From RFSX01 sp964591455 (GTDB lineage Bacteria > Bacteroidota > Bacteroidia > Chitinophagales > Saprospiraceae): a stretch of 64,000 bases of DNA. Position 1 is the first letter of the stretch, and each line of letters begins with the position of its first letter. The notes under the pieces are model-generated. The model worked only from the letters and a program-made list of their open reading frames with translations, made no database searches and was not told the DNA's origin. The stretch lies in assembly GCA_964591455.1 (NCBI GenBank), contig CAZQDZ010000003.1, positions 62,001 to 126,000 of the forward strand, in the 5' to 3' direction. A program made the position numbers and the translations under genes. This document shows positions 1 through 8,659 of this stretch, piece after piece.

Positions 1-1
1 T

Positions 2-1537
2 ATGCCTATTGCGAAATTTTTATCATTACAAAGCTTGGTTGCCAGTCTCTCTAAGTCTGAGAAACGTCACTTTGCCCTGTTCACAAATCGCCTGAATAGT
101 AATGACAGTGCCATATATCTGAAGCTGTTTCATTTAATGAATAAGTATCCAGAAAAGGATGAGACATATTTTTCAAGTCAATGTTATACAGCATCCAAAT
201 CTAATTTTACTAATGCAAAGCGCCATCTTTTTAGCCAGATACTAAGAAGCCTAAGAATCCAGTATGGTGAGAGTGATAATGTGTTCAAAGCCAGACAAAG
301 AATAGATCATGCTATGATTTTATATAAGAGGGGTTTTTATCATGAAAGTCTTTCCCTCCTTAAATCTATTACTCTGGTAGACTCCCCCATAGATGATATT
401 ATAGCATTAGAGGGCGCGGAGTTACAAAAGCGAATAGAGTCTAGGCACATCACAAGAAGCAGAGGAACAAGGAATAGAGTAGAAAAATTAATTGCAGAAT
501 CAAAGCGCTACTTAGCAACAGTTCATATAGAATCTGAGATGCTCAATGTCTGCCTTGAAGTTCAAGGTTTATACATTAAATGGGGGTTTGCTAGTGAATC
601 GAGAGACTTATTGATGTATGAAATTTTCTTTAAAAACCAATTGCCGGAATTGAGGCAAATAGAATCCTCCGATGCTGCTATGGTATTGTGGCATCAAGCA
701 CATGTATGGTATTACTATATGCGGTTAGAATTTCACCTTAGTTATAAGCATGCAGTGAAGTGGGTAGAAAAATGCACTAATCAAAGGGCCAGACTTATCT
801 GGGATGCTGCACTTTATATGAGAGGCATGCACTACATTCTAACCAGTTGTTTTTATCTCAGACGTCGTGATAAATTTGAATATTGGTTTAAAGTCTACAG
901 TGATTGGAGAAACCAACATTGTGCTCAATTTGACAAGGCATCAAAGCTGTTAGATTTGTCATACTTCTCTAATGCTGAACTTAATTATCGGATTATATGT
1001 AACAAATTCCATAAGCTAGACCATTACGTTCATCAATGGAAGGCCAAAATAGAGGATTATGGAATTACGCTTGATAAGCACAGAGTCAGAATATTTTACT
1101 ACAAGTATGCCATGCTATACAGTTACAAAGGAGATCACGAAAAAGCGTTAGATTTTATAAATTATGTCCTGGATGATACTGATCAGCAGATAAGGCCAGA
1201 TATATTCTGTTATGCACGTTTATTACATCTTTTATGTCATTATAAGCTCAATAATTTCCACTTGATACTTAACTTACTCCCTAATGTGAAACTGTCGTTT
1301 GAATCAGCAAGAATGGTCAATCCAGTCGTAGAACTTATGTTTAGTTTTTTAAGAAGAGGAAGTCGGGCTATGAATTTTGGAATTACTCCTTATATAGAGG
1401 ATACTCTACAAAAACTAAAAAGTAATGAAAGAGGTGGCTTGGAAAGAATTGCATTTTTGTACTATGACTTTACTAGCTGGGTGGAAAGTACATTACATGG
1501 AACTACTATGGAGAAAATAAGAGTTCGAGAAGAATGA
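2..1537 (+). CDS. Lineage-specific helical protein of unknown function
   Basis: A protein of about 511 residues with no signal peptide or membrane segment. It is rich in aromatic and basic residues and looks all-helical, like a degenerate TPR/solenoid. I recognise no catalytic motif. Its start (residues 1-45) lines up in pattern with the protein at 22478-23917: both open with a short hydrophobic stretch, a charged helix (SLSKSEKRHF here, SLERKDLNRF there) and then a region ending in a long helix, so the two look like distant paralogs. The ATG at position 2 fits that alignment, but the gene touches the window edge and a longer upstream start cannot be excluded. The stop overlaps the next gene by 4 bases (ATGA), which indicates translational coupling with the helix-hairpin-helix barrel protein. 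Function unknown. Confidence 0.7.
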   Translation: MPIAKFLSLQSLVASLSKSEKRHFALFTNRLNSNDSAIYLKLFHLMNKYPEKDETYFSSQCYTASKSNFTNAKRHLFSQILRSLRIQYGESDNVFKARQRIDHAMILYKRGFYHESLSLLKSITLVDSPIDDIIALEGAELQKRIESRHITRSRGTRNRVEKLIAESKRYLATVHIESEMLNVCLEVQGLYIKWGFASESRDLLMYEIFFKNQLPELRQIESSDAAMVLWHQAHVWYYYMRLEFHLSYKHAVKWVEKCTNQRARLIWDAALYMRGMHYILTSCFYLRRRDKFEYWFKVYSDWRNQHCAQFDKASKLLDLSYFSNAELNYRIICNKFHKLDHYVHQWKAKIEDYGITLDKHRVRIFYYKYAMLYSYKGDHEKALDFINYVLDDTDQQIRPDIFCYARLLHLLCHYKLNNFHLILNLLPNVKLSFESARMVNPVVELMFSFLRRGSRAMNFGITPYIEDTLQKLKSNERGGLERIAFLYYDFTSWVESTLHGTTMEKIRVREE

Positions 1538-3606
1538 GATTATGCCTCATTATCATATCAATGCTAATCTCCAATCTTGTGTCATCACAAGAATTGCCTC
1601 AGGAGATATGGGATCAGGTAGAATTATTTTTGGAAGATAGGGAAGATGGCGTTGACTTAAGTGTGCTTTTCGATAGGTACAAGATCTACTATGAAAATCC
1701 TCAGGATATAAATCACTTATCCTATGACGATTTACAAGACTTAGGTTTACTCTCAGATATCCAGATTATCGATTTACTTGCACATAAGCAGAAGTATGGT
1801 AATCTAATTATGATAGAAGAACTACAATCCATCCCTTCTTTCCAAACTACTGATATTCAACGATTACGGCCTTTTCTACAAGTATCTGATCCTAATAAGT
1901 TACCGGTATCACTAAAAAGTATGCTGAAAGAGAGCCGCCATGAAGTTTTTCTGAAATGGGGTCGAGTAATAGAACAGCGTGCCGGATTTGAAGGTGATGA
2001 ACAAAGTCCACCAGATTTTTTGGGAGACCCCAATCGATGGACACTTAGGTACAGGGGCAATTTTGAGAATAAACTTCGATTTGGCTTGATATCCGAAAAG
2101 GATGAAGGAGAACAGTTACTGTCTGATACCATAAACTCAGGCTTAGATTTTGTAACAGCTCATTTTCACTTAAGAGATTATAACTCACTTTTGAAGGATG
2201 TGGTGATAGGAGATTACTCTATTTCCTTTGGACAAGGGTTAATCGCTCATAATGGTTTTAGAGCTGGCAAAAGTGCATTTGTAACACAGGTAAAGAAAGG
2301 AGGACGCGTATTAAGACCATATACTTCTATAACTGAAAATGGATTTCATAGAGGTGCAGCGGTAACCTTGGCGTTAAGCCCTAAGATAGAAGTCACTTCA
2401 TTTTTTAGCAGAGTTAATCGGGATGGAAACGTTAGAGTGGACAGCATAGATTTTGATACGCCGGATTTGTTTTTGTCATCATTGCAGACGACTGGCATGC
2501 ATAGAACAGTTAATGAAAAAGAAGATAAAGGAACTCTAGGCTTAACGAGCATTGGGGGTAGTATTAAATATTTCAAATCCAGTTTCGATATATCTATAAA
2601 TCACTTAAGCAATCTCTTTGATACCCCATTGATACGAGAGGATAATATAGCTAACCGTTTTAGATTCAGTGGGAATCAACTGCATAATACGAGTATAGAT
2701 TATAGTTACAGATATAGAAATATTCATTTGTATGGTGAGTCAGCTTATTCTTCTACTGGAGGGTTTGCCCATTTGGCTGGTGCATTGATTGGATTAGATA
2801 AGCGGTTAAGTGCTTCATTGGTGTATAGAAATTATGGTACTTCATATAACAGTATTGCGCCGAATGCATTTGGAGAATCTAGTTTAGTGAATAATGAATC
2901 GGGCTTATATCTTGGTTTGGAGTTACAGCTATCTAGACGCTGGCTAATTAGGACATATGCAGATGTGTGGCGACATCCATGGATAAGAACTTCAGTTAAT
3001 AATCCATCGGATGGTAAGGAATATTTATTGAGACTAGATTATTCGATAAGACGTAAGCTCAATGTATATCTTCAATTTTTCCATGAAGAAAAATTAGAAA
3101 ACCTGTCTCTAAGCGATGAACTAATTTCGGCAATTGGAGATTCTAGGATTACTGTAGGAAGATTACATAAACGACAGCGTCTCAGACTTCATTTTAGTCA
3201 TCAACTCAATAAGTTTTTAGAGCTCAGGAATAGAATCGAATTGTCGCGTGCTGAGAATATAAATGGTGTGACAAATGGCGTTCTTTTATTTCAAGATGTA
3301 TTATATAAACCTTGGGCTAAACCGTATTCTATAACTGGTAGGATTGCATTTTTTGACATTGATGATTTCAGGAGTAGAATATTTGCCTATGAGAACAACA
3401 TCCTTTATGAGTTTGGGATTCCATCATTTTCAGGCCGTGGTATTCGCTACTATGTCAACTTTAGATACAAGATAACTCGGAATTTATTGTCTGAATTTAG
3501 ATGGGCTAGAACAATCAAAGACCGCGGCACGCATGGTAGTGGTACGAGTTTTATAGATGGAGATACCAGAACAGATTTAAGATTTCAGTTGCGATACTCT
3601 TTTTGA
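1534..3606 (+). CDS. Helix-hairpin-helix protein with outer-membrane beta-barrel
   Basis: 690 residues. A signal peptide covers about residues 1-18 (ends LVSSQ). Residues about 50-120 hold two ComEA-like helix-hairpin-helix units (INHLSYDDLQDLGLLSDIQI and then a YGNLIMIEELQSIP segment). From about residue 135 to the end the sequence shows alternating amphipathic beta strands and a terminal aromatic (LRYSF), as in outer-membrane barrels inserted by the BAM machinery. HhH domains usually bind DNA without sequence specificity; their presence in front of a barrel is known in Bacteroidota but I know no proven function. It overlaps the preceding gene by 4 bases and is probably co-transcribed. The barrel prediction is by eye. 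Confidence 0.75.
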   Translation: MRLCLIIISMLISNLVSSQELPQEIWDQVELFLEDREDGVDLSVLFDRYKIYYENPQDINHLSYDDLQDLGLLSDIQIIDLLAHKQKYGNLIMIEELQSIPSFQTTDIQRLRPFLQVSDPNKLPVSLKSMLKESRHEVFLKWGRVIEQRAGFEGDEQSPPDFLGDPNRWTLRYRGNFENKLRFGLISEKDEGEQLLSDTINSGLDFVTAHFHLRDYNSLLKDVVIGDYSISFGQGLIAHNGFRAGKSAFVTQVKKGGRVLRPYTSITENGFHRGAAVTLALSPKIEVTSFFSRVNRDGNVRVDSIDFDTPDLFLSSLQTTGMHRTVNEKEDKGTLGLTSIGGSIKYFKSSFDISINHLSNLFDTPLIREDNIANRFRFSGNQLHNTSIDYSYRYRNIHLYGESAYSSTGGFAHLAGALIGLDKRLSASLVYRNYGTSYNSIAPNAFGESSLVNNESGLYLGLELQLSRRWLIRTYADVWRHPWIRTSVNNPSDGKEYLLRLDYSIRRKLNVYLQFFHEEKLENLSLSDELISAIGDSRITVGRLHKRQRLRLHFSHQLNKFLELRNRIELSRAENINGVTNGVLLFQDVLYKPWAKPYSITGRIAFFDIDDFRSRIFAYENNILYEFGIPSFSGRGIRYYVNFRYKITRNLLSEFRWARTIKDRGTHGSGTSFIDGDTRTDLRFQLRYSF

Positions 3607-3610
3607 GGAG

Positions 3611-4789
3611 CTATTTATATAACTTATATTTTTTCATCATTATTCGGTACTCTAATAACCCTGGTTCCCAGTACATTCTTATTTCATTTTCAGGTATGCC
3701 ATTTTTAATCATTTTTTTGAGCTTATCAGTCCCAGCAAGAAGGTCAAAGAAATTACTATCACTGAAGAAGGGCTTTCCTTTAGAATCCAAGTCTTTATAG
3801 AATTCGATAAGATAGCTTAAATCTAATCGGTCCATGTTCGGAGATGTCCTTGTGAGATCTTTCCCATAGCATAATTTGTTTTCGAGTTTGGGATACTTGG
3901 CTCCCGGTCCAGATCTTGGTGTGAAACTATGTGTACTGCTATATGCTGGGTGACCTATCTGTTGGAATGGTGCATCAGTCCCTCTTCCTACACTGACTGA
4001 AGTCCCTTCAAAAAAACATAATGAAGGATAATGGCCAATGGCGATATTGTTTGGTAAGTTGGGGGATGGATTGATGGGAAGTATGTATACCGAATCATGG
4101 GCATAATTGTCAATAGGAATAATCTTTATATCTGCTTGTGCCCCGTTATCTAGCCATCCTTCTCCATTAATCATCTGTGCATACTCTCCTATCGTAAGAC
4201 CATACACTACCGGCACTGGATGCATACCTACAAAACTTTTAAACTGAGGTTCTAGAACAGGTCCATCGACATAAGAAGCTAAGGGATTTGGCCTGTCCAG
4301 GATAATCAGTGATTTCTGATTATCTGCCGCACTCTGCATGACATAATGAAGCGTAGAGATATAAGTGTAAAATCTAACACCTACATCTTGTATGTCAAAG
4401 AGTAGCACATCCACATCAGCCAAGTCTGTATTCTGGGGCTGCTTATTATCTCCATATAGGCTTTTGATAGGAATGCCATTATAGAGTTCTTCATCATCAT
4501 TTATTTTTTCACCTGCATCAGCATTTCCTTTAAATCCATGTTCAGGGCTAAAAATTTTAGTTACTTGAATTTGTTGACTAGTAAGGAAGTCTATAAGATG
4601 TTTGGACCCTACCATGCTGGTGTGGTTCACGATAACACCTATTTTTCTGCCTTTTAAGAGTGGTAAATATTCAGTAGGTCTATCCGCTCCAGGTAGAATT
4701 CTGTGCTGGACTAGTTGACCGCTAGAGGTCGTATTATGACAAGAAAAACATACAAATAGAGCAAGAAATATATTAAATATTAATTTCAT
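3611..4789 (-). CDS. namZ: DUF1343 exo-beta-N-acetylmuramidase-type lipoprotein (NamZ family)
   Basis: 392 residues. A lipoprotein signal peptide ends at Cys17 (VCFSC), so the protein should be anchored in a membrane. The family signatures are SPEHGF at 81-86, FDIQDVGVRFYTYIST at 131-146, RPNPL at 166-170 and EGTSVSVGRGT at 261-271. Members of this family (NamZ, formerly DUF1343) remove N-acetylmuramic acid from the non-reducing end of peptidoglycan fragments in cell-wall recycling or scavenging. Length is normal for the family. It is convergent with the barrel gene, with only 4 bases between the stops. No other muramic-acid catabolism gene lies beside it, so the pathway link is inferred from the family alone. 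Confidence 0.85.
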   Translation of the reverse strand: MKLIFNIFLALFVCFSCHNTTSSGQLVQHRILPGADRPTEYLPLLKGRKIGVIVNHTSMVGSKHLIDFLTSQQIQVTKIFSPEHGFKGNADAGEKINDDEELYNGIPIKSLYGDNKQPQNTDLADVDVLLFDIQDVGVRFYTYISTLHYVMQSAADNQKSLIILDRPNPLASYVDGPVLEPQFKSFVGMHPVPVVYGLTIGEYAQMINGEGWLDNGAQADIKIIPIDNYAHDSVYILPINPSPNLPNNIAIGHYPSLCFFEGTSVSVGRGTDAPFQQIGHPAYSSTHSFTPRSGPGAKYPKLENKLCYGKDLTRTSPNMDRLDLSYLIEFYKDLDSKGKPFFSDSNFFDLLAGTDKLKKMIKNGIPENEIRMYWEPGLLEYRIMMKKYKLYK

Positions 4790-4851
4790 GTGTACAATTT
4801 ATATAGACTCTAGAGGATTATCTACTATGAACAGCTTTTTTTCTAATAATC

Positions 4852-6249
4852 ATGACTTCAAATAGTGTGAGTGTGAAGAGAAGATATGCGGTTGTGGACC
4901 TGGAGACCACAGGAGGTATAGCTAAACGTGATAAAATCACAGAAGTGGCGATTATCTTATTTGATGGCACAGATGTCTTAGAAGAGTATCAGTCATTAGT
5001 TAACCCCGAAAGATCTATTCCTTCAAATATCACTAGAGTGACTGGTATCACAAATGAGATGGTTGCCGATGCTCCTAAGTTCTATGAGATAGCAAAGAAG
5101 GTGATCGAGATGACTGAAGGTGCCATATTTGTAGCACACAATGTTAGGTTTGACTACCAGTTTCTTAGAGAAGAATTCCGAAGTCTTGGTTATACATTCA
5201 CCAGACGTAATCTTTGTACTGTTAGATTATCACGAAAAGCCTTCCCTAGACTTAAGTCATATAGTCTGGGCAATCTGATCAAGTATTTTAACATTAAAGT
5301 GGAGCATCGTCATCGTGCCTATGATGATGCTAAAGCCACAACGATACTGCTCAAGAGAATCTTCAGTAATCAAGATAAAGTAGGCGTCAAAGAATTAGTA
5401 AATCAGTCGCTTGAATTAACCCGACTACCCAAAGACATCCAACCCTCTGATGTAGAGAAATTGCCTGAAGCCTGTGGCGTATACTACTTTGCGAACAAGA
5501 AGGGCTTTGTCATCTATGTAGGTAAGAGTATAAATATCAAATCTAGAGTGAAACAACACTTCTCAAAACAAACACGTAAAACGGATAATCTCTTCCAAAA
5601 AGTGGCTGATATTTCCTACGAAGTCACAGGAAGTGAATTGGCTTCTCTGCTAAAGGAATCCAAAGAAATAAAGGATATTCAACCAGAAATAAATCGAACT
5701 CAAAAAGTAAAATCGTATTTGTATGCTGTTGTGATGGCATTGGATAAATCCGGATATAGAAAATATAGAGTAGTAACGGCTGCAAAAGCAGAAGAACCCT
5801 TATCTTATTATGGGTCCAGAAAATCTGCCCTGCAGCATATAGAACAAATCGGTGACGCGTTCCAGCTTTGTCAGAAGGTAAATGGCATAGACAGGTCTAA
5901 AAATACATGCTTCAATTATGAACTTCTTAGATGTCAAGGCGCATGTATAGGGGAAGAACCGCCCTACTTATACAATGAAAGATTTAAAGAAAGTACTTAC
6001 CTAATGAATCGTCTGTTTGAGGAGAATTTTGTACTGCTTGATATCGGCAGAGAACTAAGCGAACAAACTATCTTCTTAGTGGAGGATGGGCATTATAGAG
6101 GTTATGGATATCTAAATACTGAAGATATACAATATGGTATAGAGGAATTAAAAGAATGCGTGAGGTATGAACCAATAAATCCCGAAGCAGATCTTATTCT
6201 CAGAAATTATATGTGGAGTCATCCTCAATTAGAAGTACACCACTTCTGA
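4852..6249 (+). CDS. DEDDh exonuclease fused to GIY-YIG (UvrC-like) endonuclease
   Basis: 465 residues in two catalytic parts. Residues about 10-170 form a DnaQ-like 3'-5' exonuclease: Asp16 and Glu18 in DLET, Asp101 in HNVRFD, and the His154/Asp159 pair in HRAYDDA. Residues about 205-290 form a GIY-YIG nuclease (GVYYF at 209, IYVG at 221, Arg232, metal-binding Glu269 in LLKES), as in UvrC and Cho. Cys340, Cys353, Cys361 and Cys365 then form a cluster with nearly the spacing of the UvrC cysteine cluster. The UvrB-binding and C-terminal RNaseH-like parts of UvrC are not evident. The likely role is DNA repair with incision plus trimming; substrate unknown. It stands alone: divergent from the namZ gene, convergent with pyrF. 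Confidence 0.85.
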   Translation: MTSNSVSVKRRYAVVDLETTGGIAKRDKITEVAIILFDGTDVLEEYQSLVNPERSIPSNITRVTGITNEMVADAPKFYEIAKKVIEMTEGAIFVAHNVRFDYQFLREEFRSLGYTFTRRNLCTVRLSRKAFPRLKSYSLGNLIKYFNIKVEHRHRAYDDAKATTILLKRIFSNQDKVGVKELVNQSLELTRLPKDIQPSDVEKLPEACGVYYFANKKGFVIYVGKSINIKSRVKQHFSKQTRKTDNLFQKVADISYEVTGSELASLLKESKEIKDIQPEINRTQKVKSYLYAVVMALDKSGYRKYRVVTAAKAEEPLSYYGSRKSALQHIEQIGDAFQLCQKVNGIDRSKNTCFNYELLRCQGACIGEEPPYLYNERFKESTYLMNRLFEENFVLLDIGRELSEQTIFLVEDGHYRGYGYLNTEDIQYGIEELKECVRYEPINPEADLILRNYMWSHPQLEVHHF

Positions 6250-6256
6250 TATCTTA

Positions 6257-7072
6257 TTAGGAAAGGCTGTTAAGAATTTCAGACATTTGAGATTGTAGCT
6301 TTAATGCCTTTTGGCGAGCTACGTCTGCAAAATCTTTCTCTCCACTTGCGTAGATAATACCTCTAGATGAATTAACAATTAATCCTATCTTATCATTAAT
6401 GCCATACTTACATACATCCATTAAATTTCCGCCTTGTGCACCTACTCCTGGGACTAGCAAAAAATGGTCAGGTATAACTTTTCTTACTTCTGCTAAGTAG
6501 GAAGTTTGTGTGGCACCTACAACAAACATGATATTGTCTTCACTCCCATAACCTGCACAAGTTTCCATTACTTTCTGATGAAGTTTAATCCCTTCCTTGT
6601 TTTCAAAATGCTGAAAATCTTGGCTTCCTGCATTTGAAGTTAACCCTAGGATAATTACCCATCTGTCATCATATTCTAAGAATGGGCCTACACTGTCCTG
6701 TCCCATATAAGGTGCTACTGTAATCGCATCACAATTATAATACTCAAAGAAACTTTTGGCATAAAGTCTAGATGTATTACCTATATCACCCCTTTTAGCA
6801 TCTGCAATAACCATAACATCCTCAGGAATGTAGTCTATTGTTTTCTTAAGTGATACCATTCCGGCTGGACCTAAGGCCTCATAGAATGCAATATTAGGCT
6901 TATATGCTATAGCCAACTCATGGGTATGGTCTATAATGGCTTTATTAAATTCGAATACGGGGTCTTCTTTATCTCTGAGATGGATCGGTATCCTATTAAT
7001 GTCAGTATCTAAACCAACACATAAGAATGATTGCTTGGCTACAATATTATCGTATAAACTTTCCCTACTCAT
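6257..7072 (-). CDS. pyrF: Orotidine 5'-phosphate decarboxylase
   Basis: 271 residues, the long type-2 form of OMP decarboxylase, which converts OMP to UMP in the last step of de novo pyrimidine synthesis. The signature DAKRGDIG lies at 91-98 with the catalytic Lys-Asp array, FVVGAT is in the second half, and VPGVGAQGG is the phosphate-binding segment. It is the last gene of a leftward group (Mrp ATPase, NifU-like protein, pyrF) with 11 bases between it and the NifU-like gene. It is convergent with the exonuclease gene, 7 bases apart. No attenuator or riboswitch is visible. Cytoplasmic. Confidence 0.95.
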   Translation of the reverse strand: MSRESLYDNIVAKQSFLCVGLDTDINRIPIHLRDKEDPVFEFNKAIIDHTHELAIAYKPNIAFYEALGPAGMVSLKKTIDYIPEDVMVIADAKRGDIGNTSRLYAKSFFEYYNCDAITVAPYMGQDSVGPFLEYDDRWVIILGLTSNAGSQDFQHFENKEGIKLHQKVMETCAGYGSEDNIMFVVGATQTSYLAEVRKVIPDHFLLVPGVGAQGGNLMDVCKYGINDKIGLIVNSSRGIIYASGEKDFADVARQKALKLQSQMSEILNSLS

Positions 7073-7083
7073 TCAATTCGATT

Positions 7084-7353
7084 CTAGCCAGGCTCACTGG
7101 TCGTCCCATTGACTGCTATTACGTGTTGTATTTCTGGGAACTCTGATTTAAGGGTTTGTTCTACCCCCGCTCTCATTGTCATAGCCGACATAGAACAGTT
7201 TATACAGTTTCCCATCCATTTGACTTGAACTGTATAATCATCTAGGATATCTACGACCTCTATATTTCCACCATCTACAGCAAGATGAGGCCTGATTTTA
7301 TCCAAAGCTTTATCTATTTTGGAAAGAAAGTCTTTTTTATCAGATGCAGTCAT
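7084..7353 (-). CDS. NifU C-terminal-like iron-sulfur scaffold protein
   Basis: 89 residues from the ATG at 7353; a 25-residue longer frame overlapping the Mrp gene is possible but less likely, because the internal start gives the compact family form. The domain reads IRPHLAVDGGNIEVVDI and then a Cys50-x2-Cys53 motif (MGNCINCSM), the ligand pair that holds a bridging [4Fe-4S] cluster in NfuA/NifU C-terminal domains. It should receive or deliver Fe-S clusters in the cytoplasm. It lies directly downstream of the Mrp-type ATPase gene, which itself lacks the usual CxxC, so the two may work together (inference). Confidence 0.85.
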   Translation of the reverse strand: MTASDKKDFLSKIDKALDKIRPHLAVDGGNIEVVDILDDYTVQVKWMGNCINCSMSAMTMRAGVEQTLKSEFPEIQHVIAVNGTTSEPG

Positions 7354-7408
7354 ATAAAATTTTGGTACGATACCTTTAGAGTGCACAAAATAAATGAAAT
7401 CTTGGACT

Positions 7409-8497
7409 CTATTTTTGAATATTAACACCCACTATTTGAGTTGGTGGTAACATTTCATTTCTAATATGTAGTTGACTAGCTATATTTTTTGCCATATCGA
7501 GATAGTATTTAGTAATTGGGTTGTCCGTATCCAAAACTATTGGACTCCCTTGATCACTTTTTTCTCTTACTTCAGAGAATAGGGGTAACTGTGCCAGAAG
7601 CGTAGTTTCTCCTCTTTTTGCTAAAGCTTTTCCCCCTCCTTTACCAAAGATGCGATATCTTTTCTCAGGCGCATCTTCTGGAATAAACCAGGACATGTTT
7701 TCCACTATACCAATAACAGGCACCCTGATATGCTCCAATCTGAACATGTTCATCGCCTTTACAGCATCGGCTACAGCCACTTGCTGAGGCGTGGTTACGA
7801 TAATAGCAGCAGTTAATGGTAGAGTTTGAACGAGGGTCAATTGGATATCTCCTGTGCCTGGTGGAAGATCTATAATAAGATAATCCAAATCAGGCCATAT
7901 TACTTCATTGACGAATTGTTTTATTATACCACCCAAACGGGGACCTCTTAATACGACGGCTTGGTCCTCGTCTACTATGTTACCTATAGATATGGTAGCT
8001 AAACCATGAGCTTCTATAGGTAGGATTCGGTGCCGTCCGTATAATTCCTTTATTACAGGTTTTTTCTCCTTGATGTTTAGCATAGTAGGGATAGAAGGAC
8101 CGTACAGGTCAGCGTCCATGAGACCTACTTTGGCCCCCAATGATTGTAGCCCCAAAGCTAAATTGGTTGATACGGTAGATTTACCGACGCCACCCTTCCC
8201 TGATGCCACGGCAATGATGTTCTTAACCTGAGGAATCGGTCGATTGGATTTTTGAGACTTGGCAAAATGGATATCAAGTTTTGCCCCTGGGTAAATGCTT
8301 AGTAGCGCCTGACTGATTTGCTCATGTATTTTAAATTTTTCAGTGTCTTTTAATCCAGCAGCTTCTACTGTGAAAGAAATCTGAGAGGCATTAATTCTCA
8401 GATCCTTTATCATCTTCATAGATATTATATCATTACCTGAGTCTGGATCTATTACCAGACGTAGTGCTTCTACGACTTTATTATTATCTATTTCCAT
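7409..8497 (-). CDS. Mrp/NBP35 (ApbC) family Fe-S carrier ATPase
   Basis: 362 residues. An N-terminal MIP18/DUF59-type domain (1-80) is followed by a deviant Walker A motif GKGGVGKST at 100-108, DADLYGPSIP about 128-137, and LIIDLPPGTGD in the switch region. Mrp proteins are P-loop ATPases that carry and transfer Fe-S clusters. The CxxC that normally follows ENMS in this family is absent here: the segment reads ENMSWFIPEDAPEKRYRIFG. It is the first gene of the leftward run Mrp, NifU-like, pyrF. A 162-base intergenic region separates it from the divergent ribF fusion. Confidence 0.9.
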   Translation of the reverse strand: MEIDNNKVVEALRLVIDPDSGNDIISMKMIKDLRINASQISFTVEAAGLKDTEKFKIHEQISQALLSIYPGAKLDIHFAKSQKSNRPIPQVKNIIAVASGKGGVGKSTVSTNLALGLQSLGAKVGLMDADLYGPSIPTMLNIKEKKPVIKELYGRHRILPIEAHGLATISIGNIVDEDQAVVLRGPRLGGIIKQFVNEVIWPDLDYLIIDLPPGTGDIQLTLVQTLPLTAAIIVTTPQQVAVADAVKAMNMFRLEHIRVPVIGIVENMSWFIPEDAPEKRYRIFGKGGGKALAKRGETTLLAQLPLFSEVREKSDQGSPIVLDTDNPITKYYLDMAKNIASQLHIRNEMLPPTQIVGVNIQK

Positions 8498-8628
8498 GTG
8501 TCTTATTAGTCATGACAAAACTATCAGTTCTGTTCACTTTACGCTGCCAAAATTAACATATACAAAGAGATTTAGGTTGAATAGGGTTCAATCTGTCGAT
8601 AGATATTCAATTACTTCCCGTATAGTCT

Positions 8629-8636
8629 TACATTTG
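8629..8636 (+). promoter_or_regulatory. Candidate -7 promoter element (TAnnTTTG)
   Basis: TACATTTG matches the Bacteroidota -7 consensus TAnnTTTG exactly and ends 23 bases before the ATG of the ribF fusion. No clear -33 TTTG was found at the expected distance. Match by eye only. Confidence 0.35.
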
Positions 8637-8659
8637 GTTCATATTGTGGGATTCTTAAT

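Noticed and set aside
3603..3800. Open frame of 65 codons after the barrel gene
   Set aside because: It lies entirely on the opposite strand of the DUF1343 gene, whose motifs are clear.
7354..7428. 25-codon N-terminal extension of the NifU-like protein
   Set aside because: It overlaps the Mrp gene and has no family resemblance; the ATG at 7353 gives the compact normal protein.
8498..8659. Possible tRNA-like segment (GGTTCAATC) between the Mrp and ribF genes
   Set aside because: No acceptor or anticodon stems can be paired around it.
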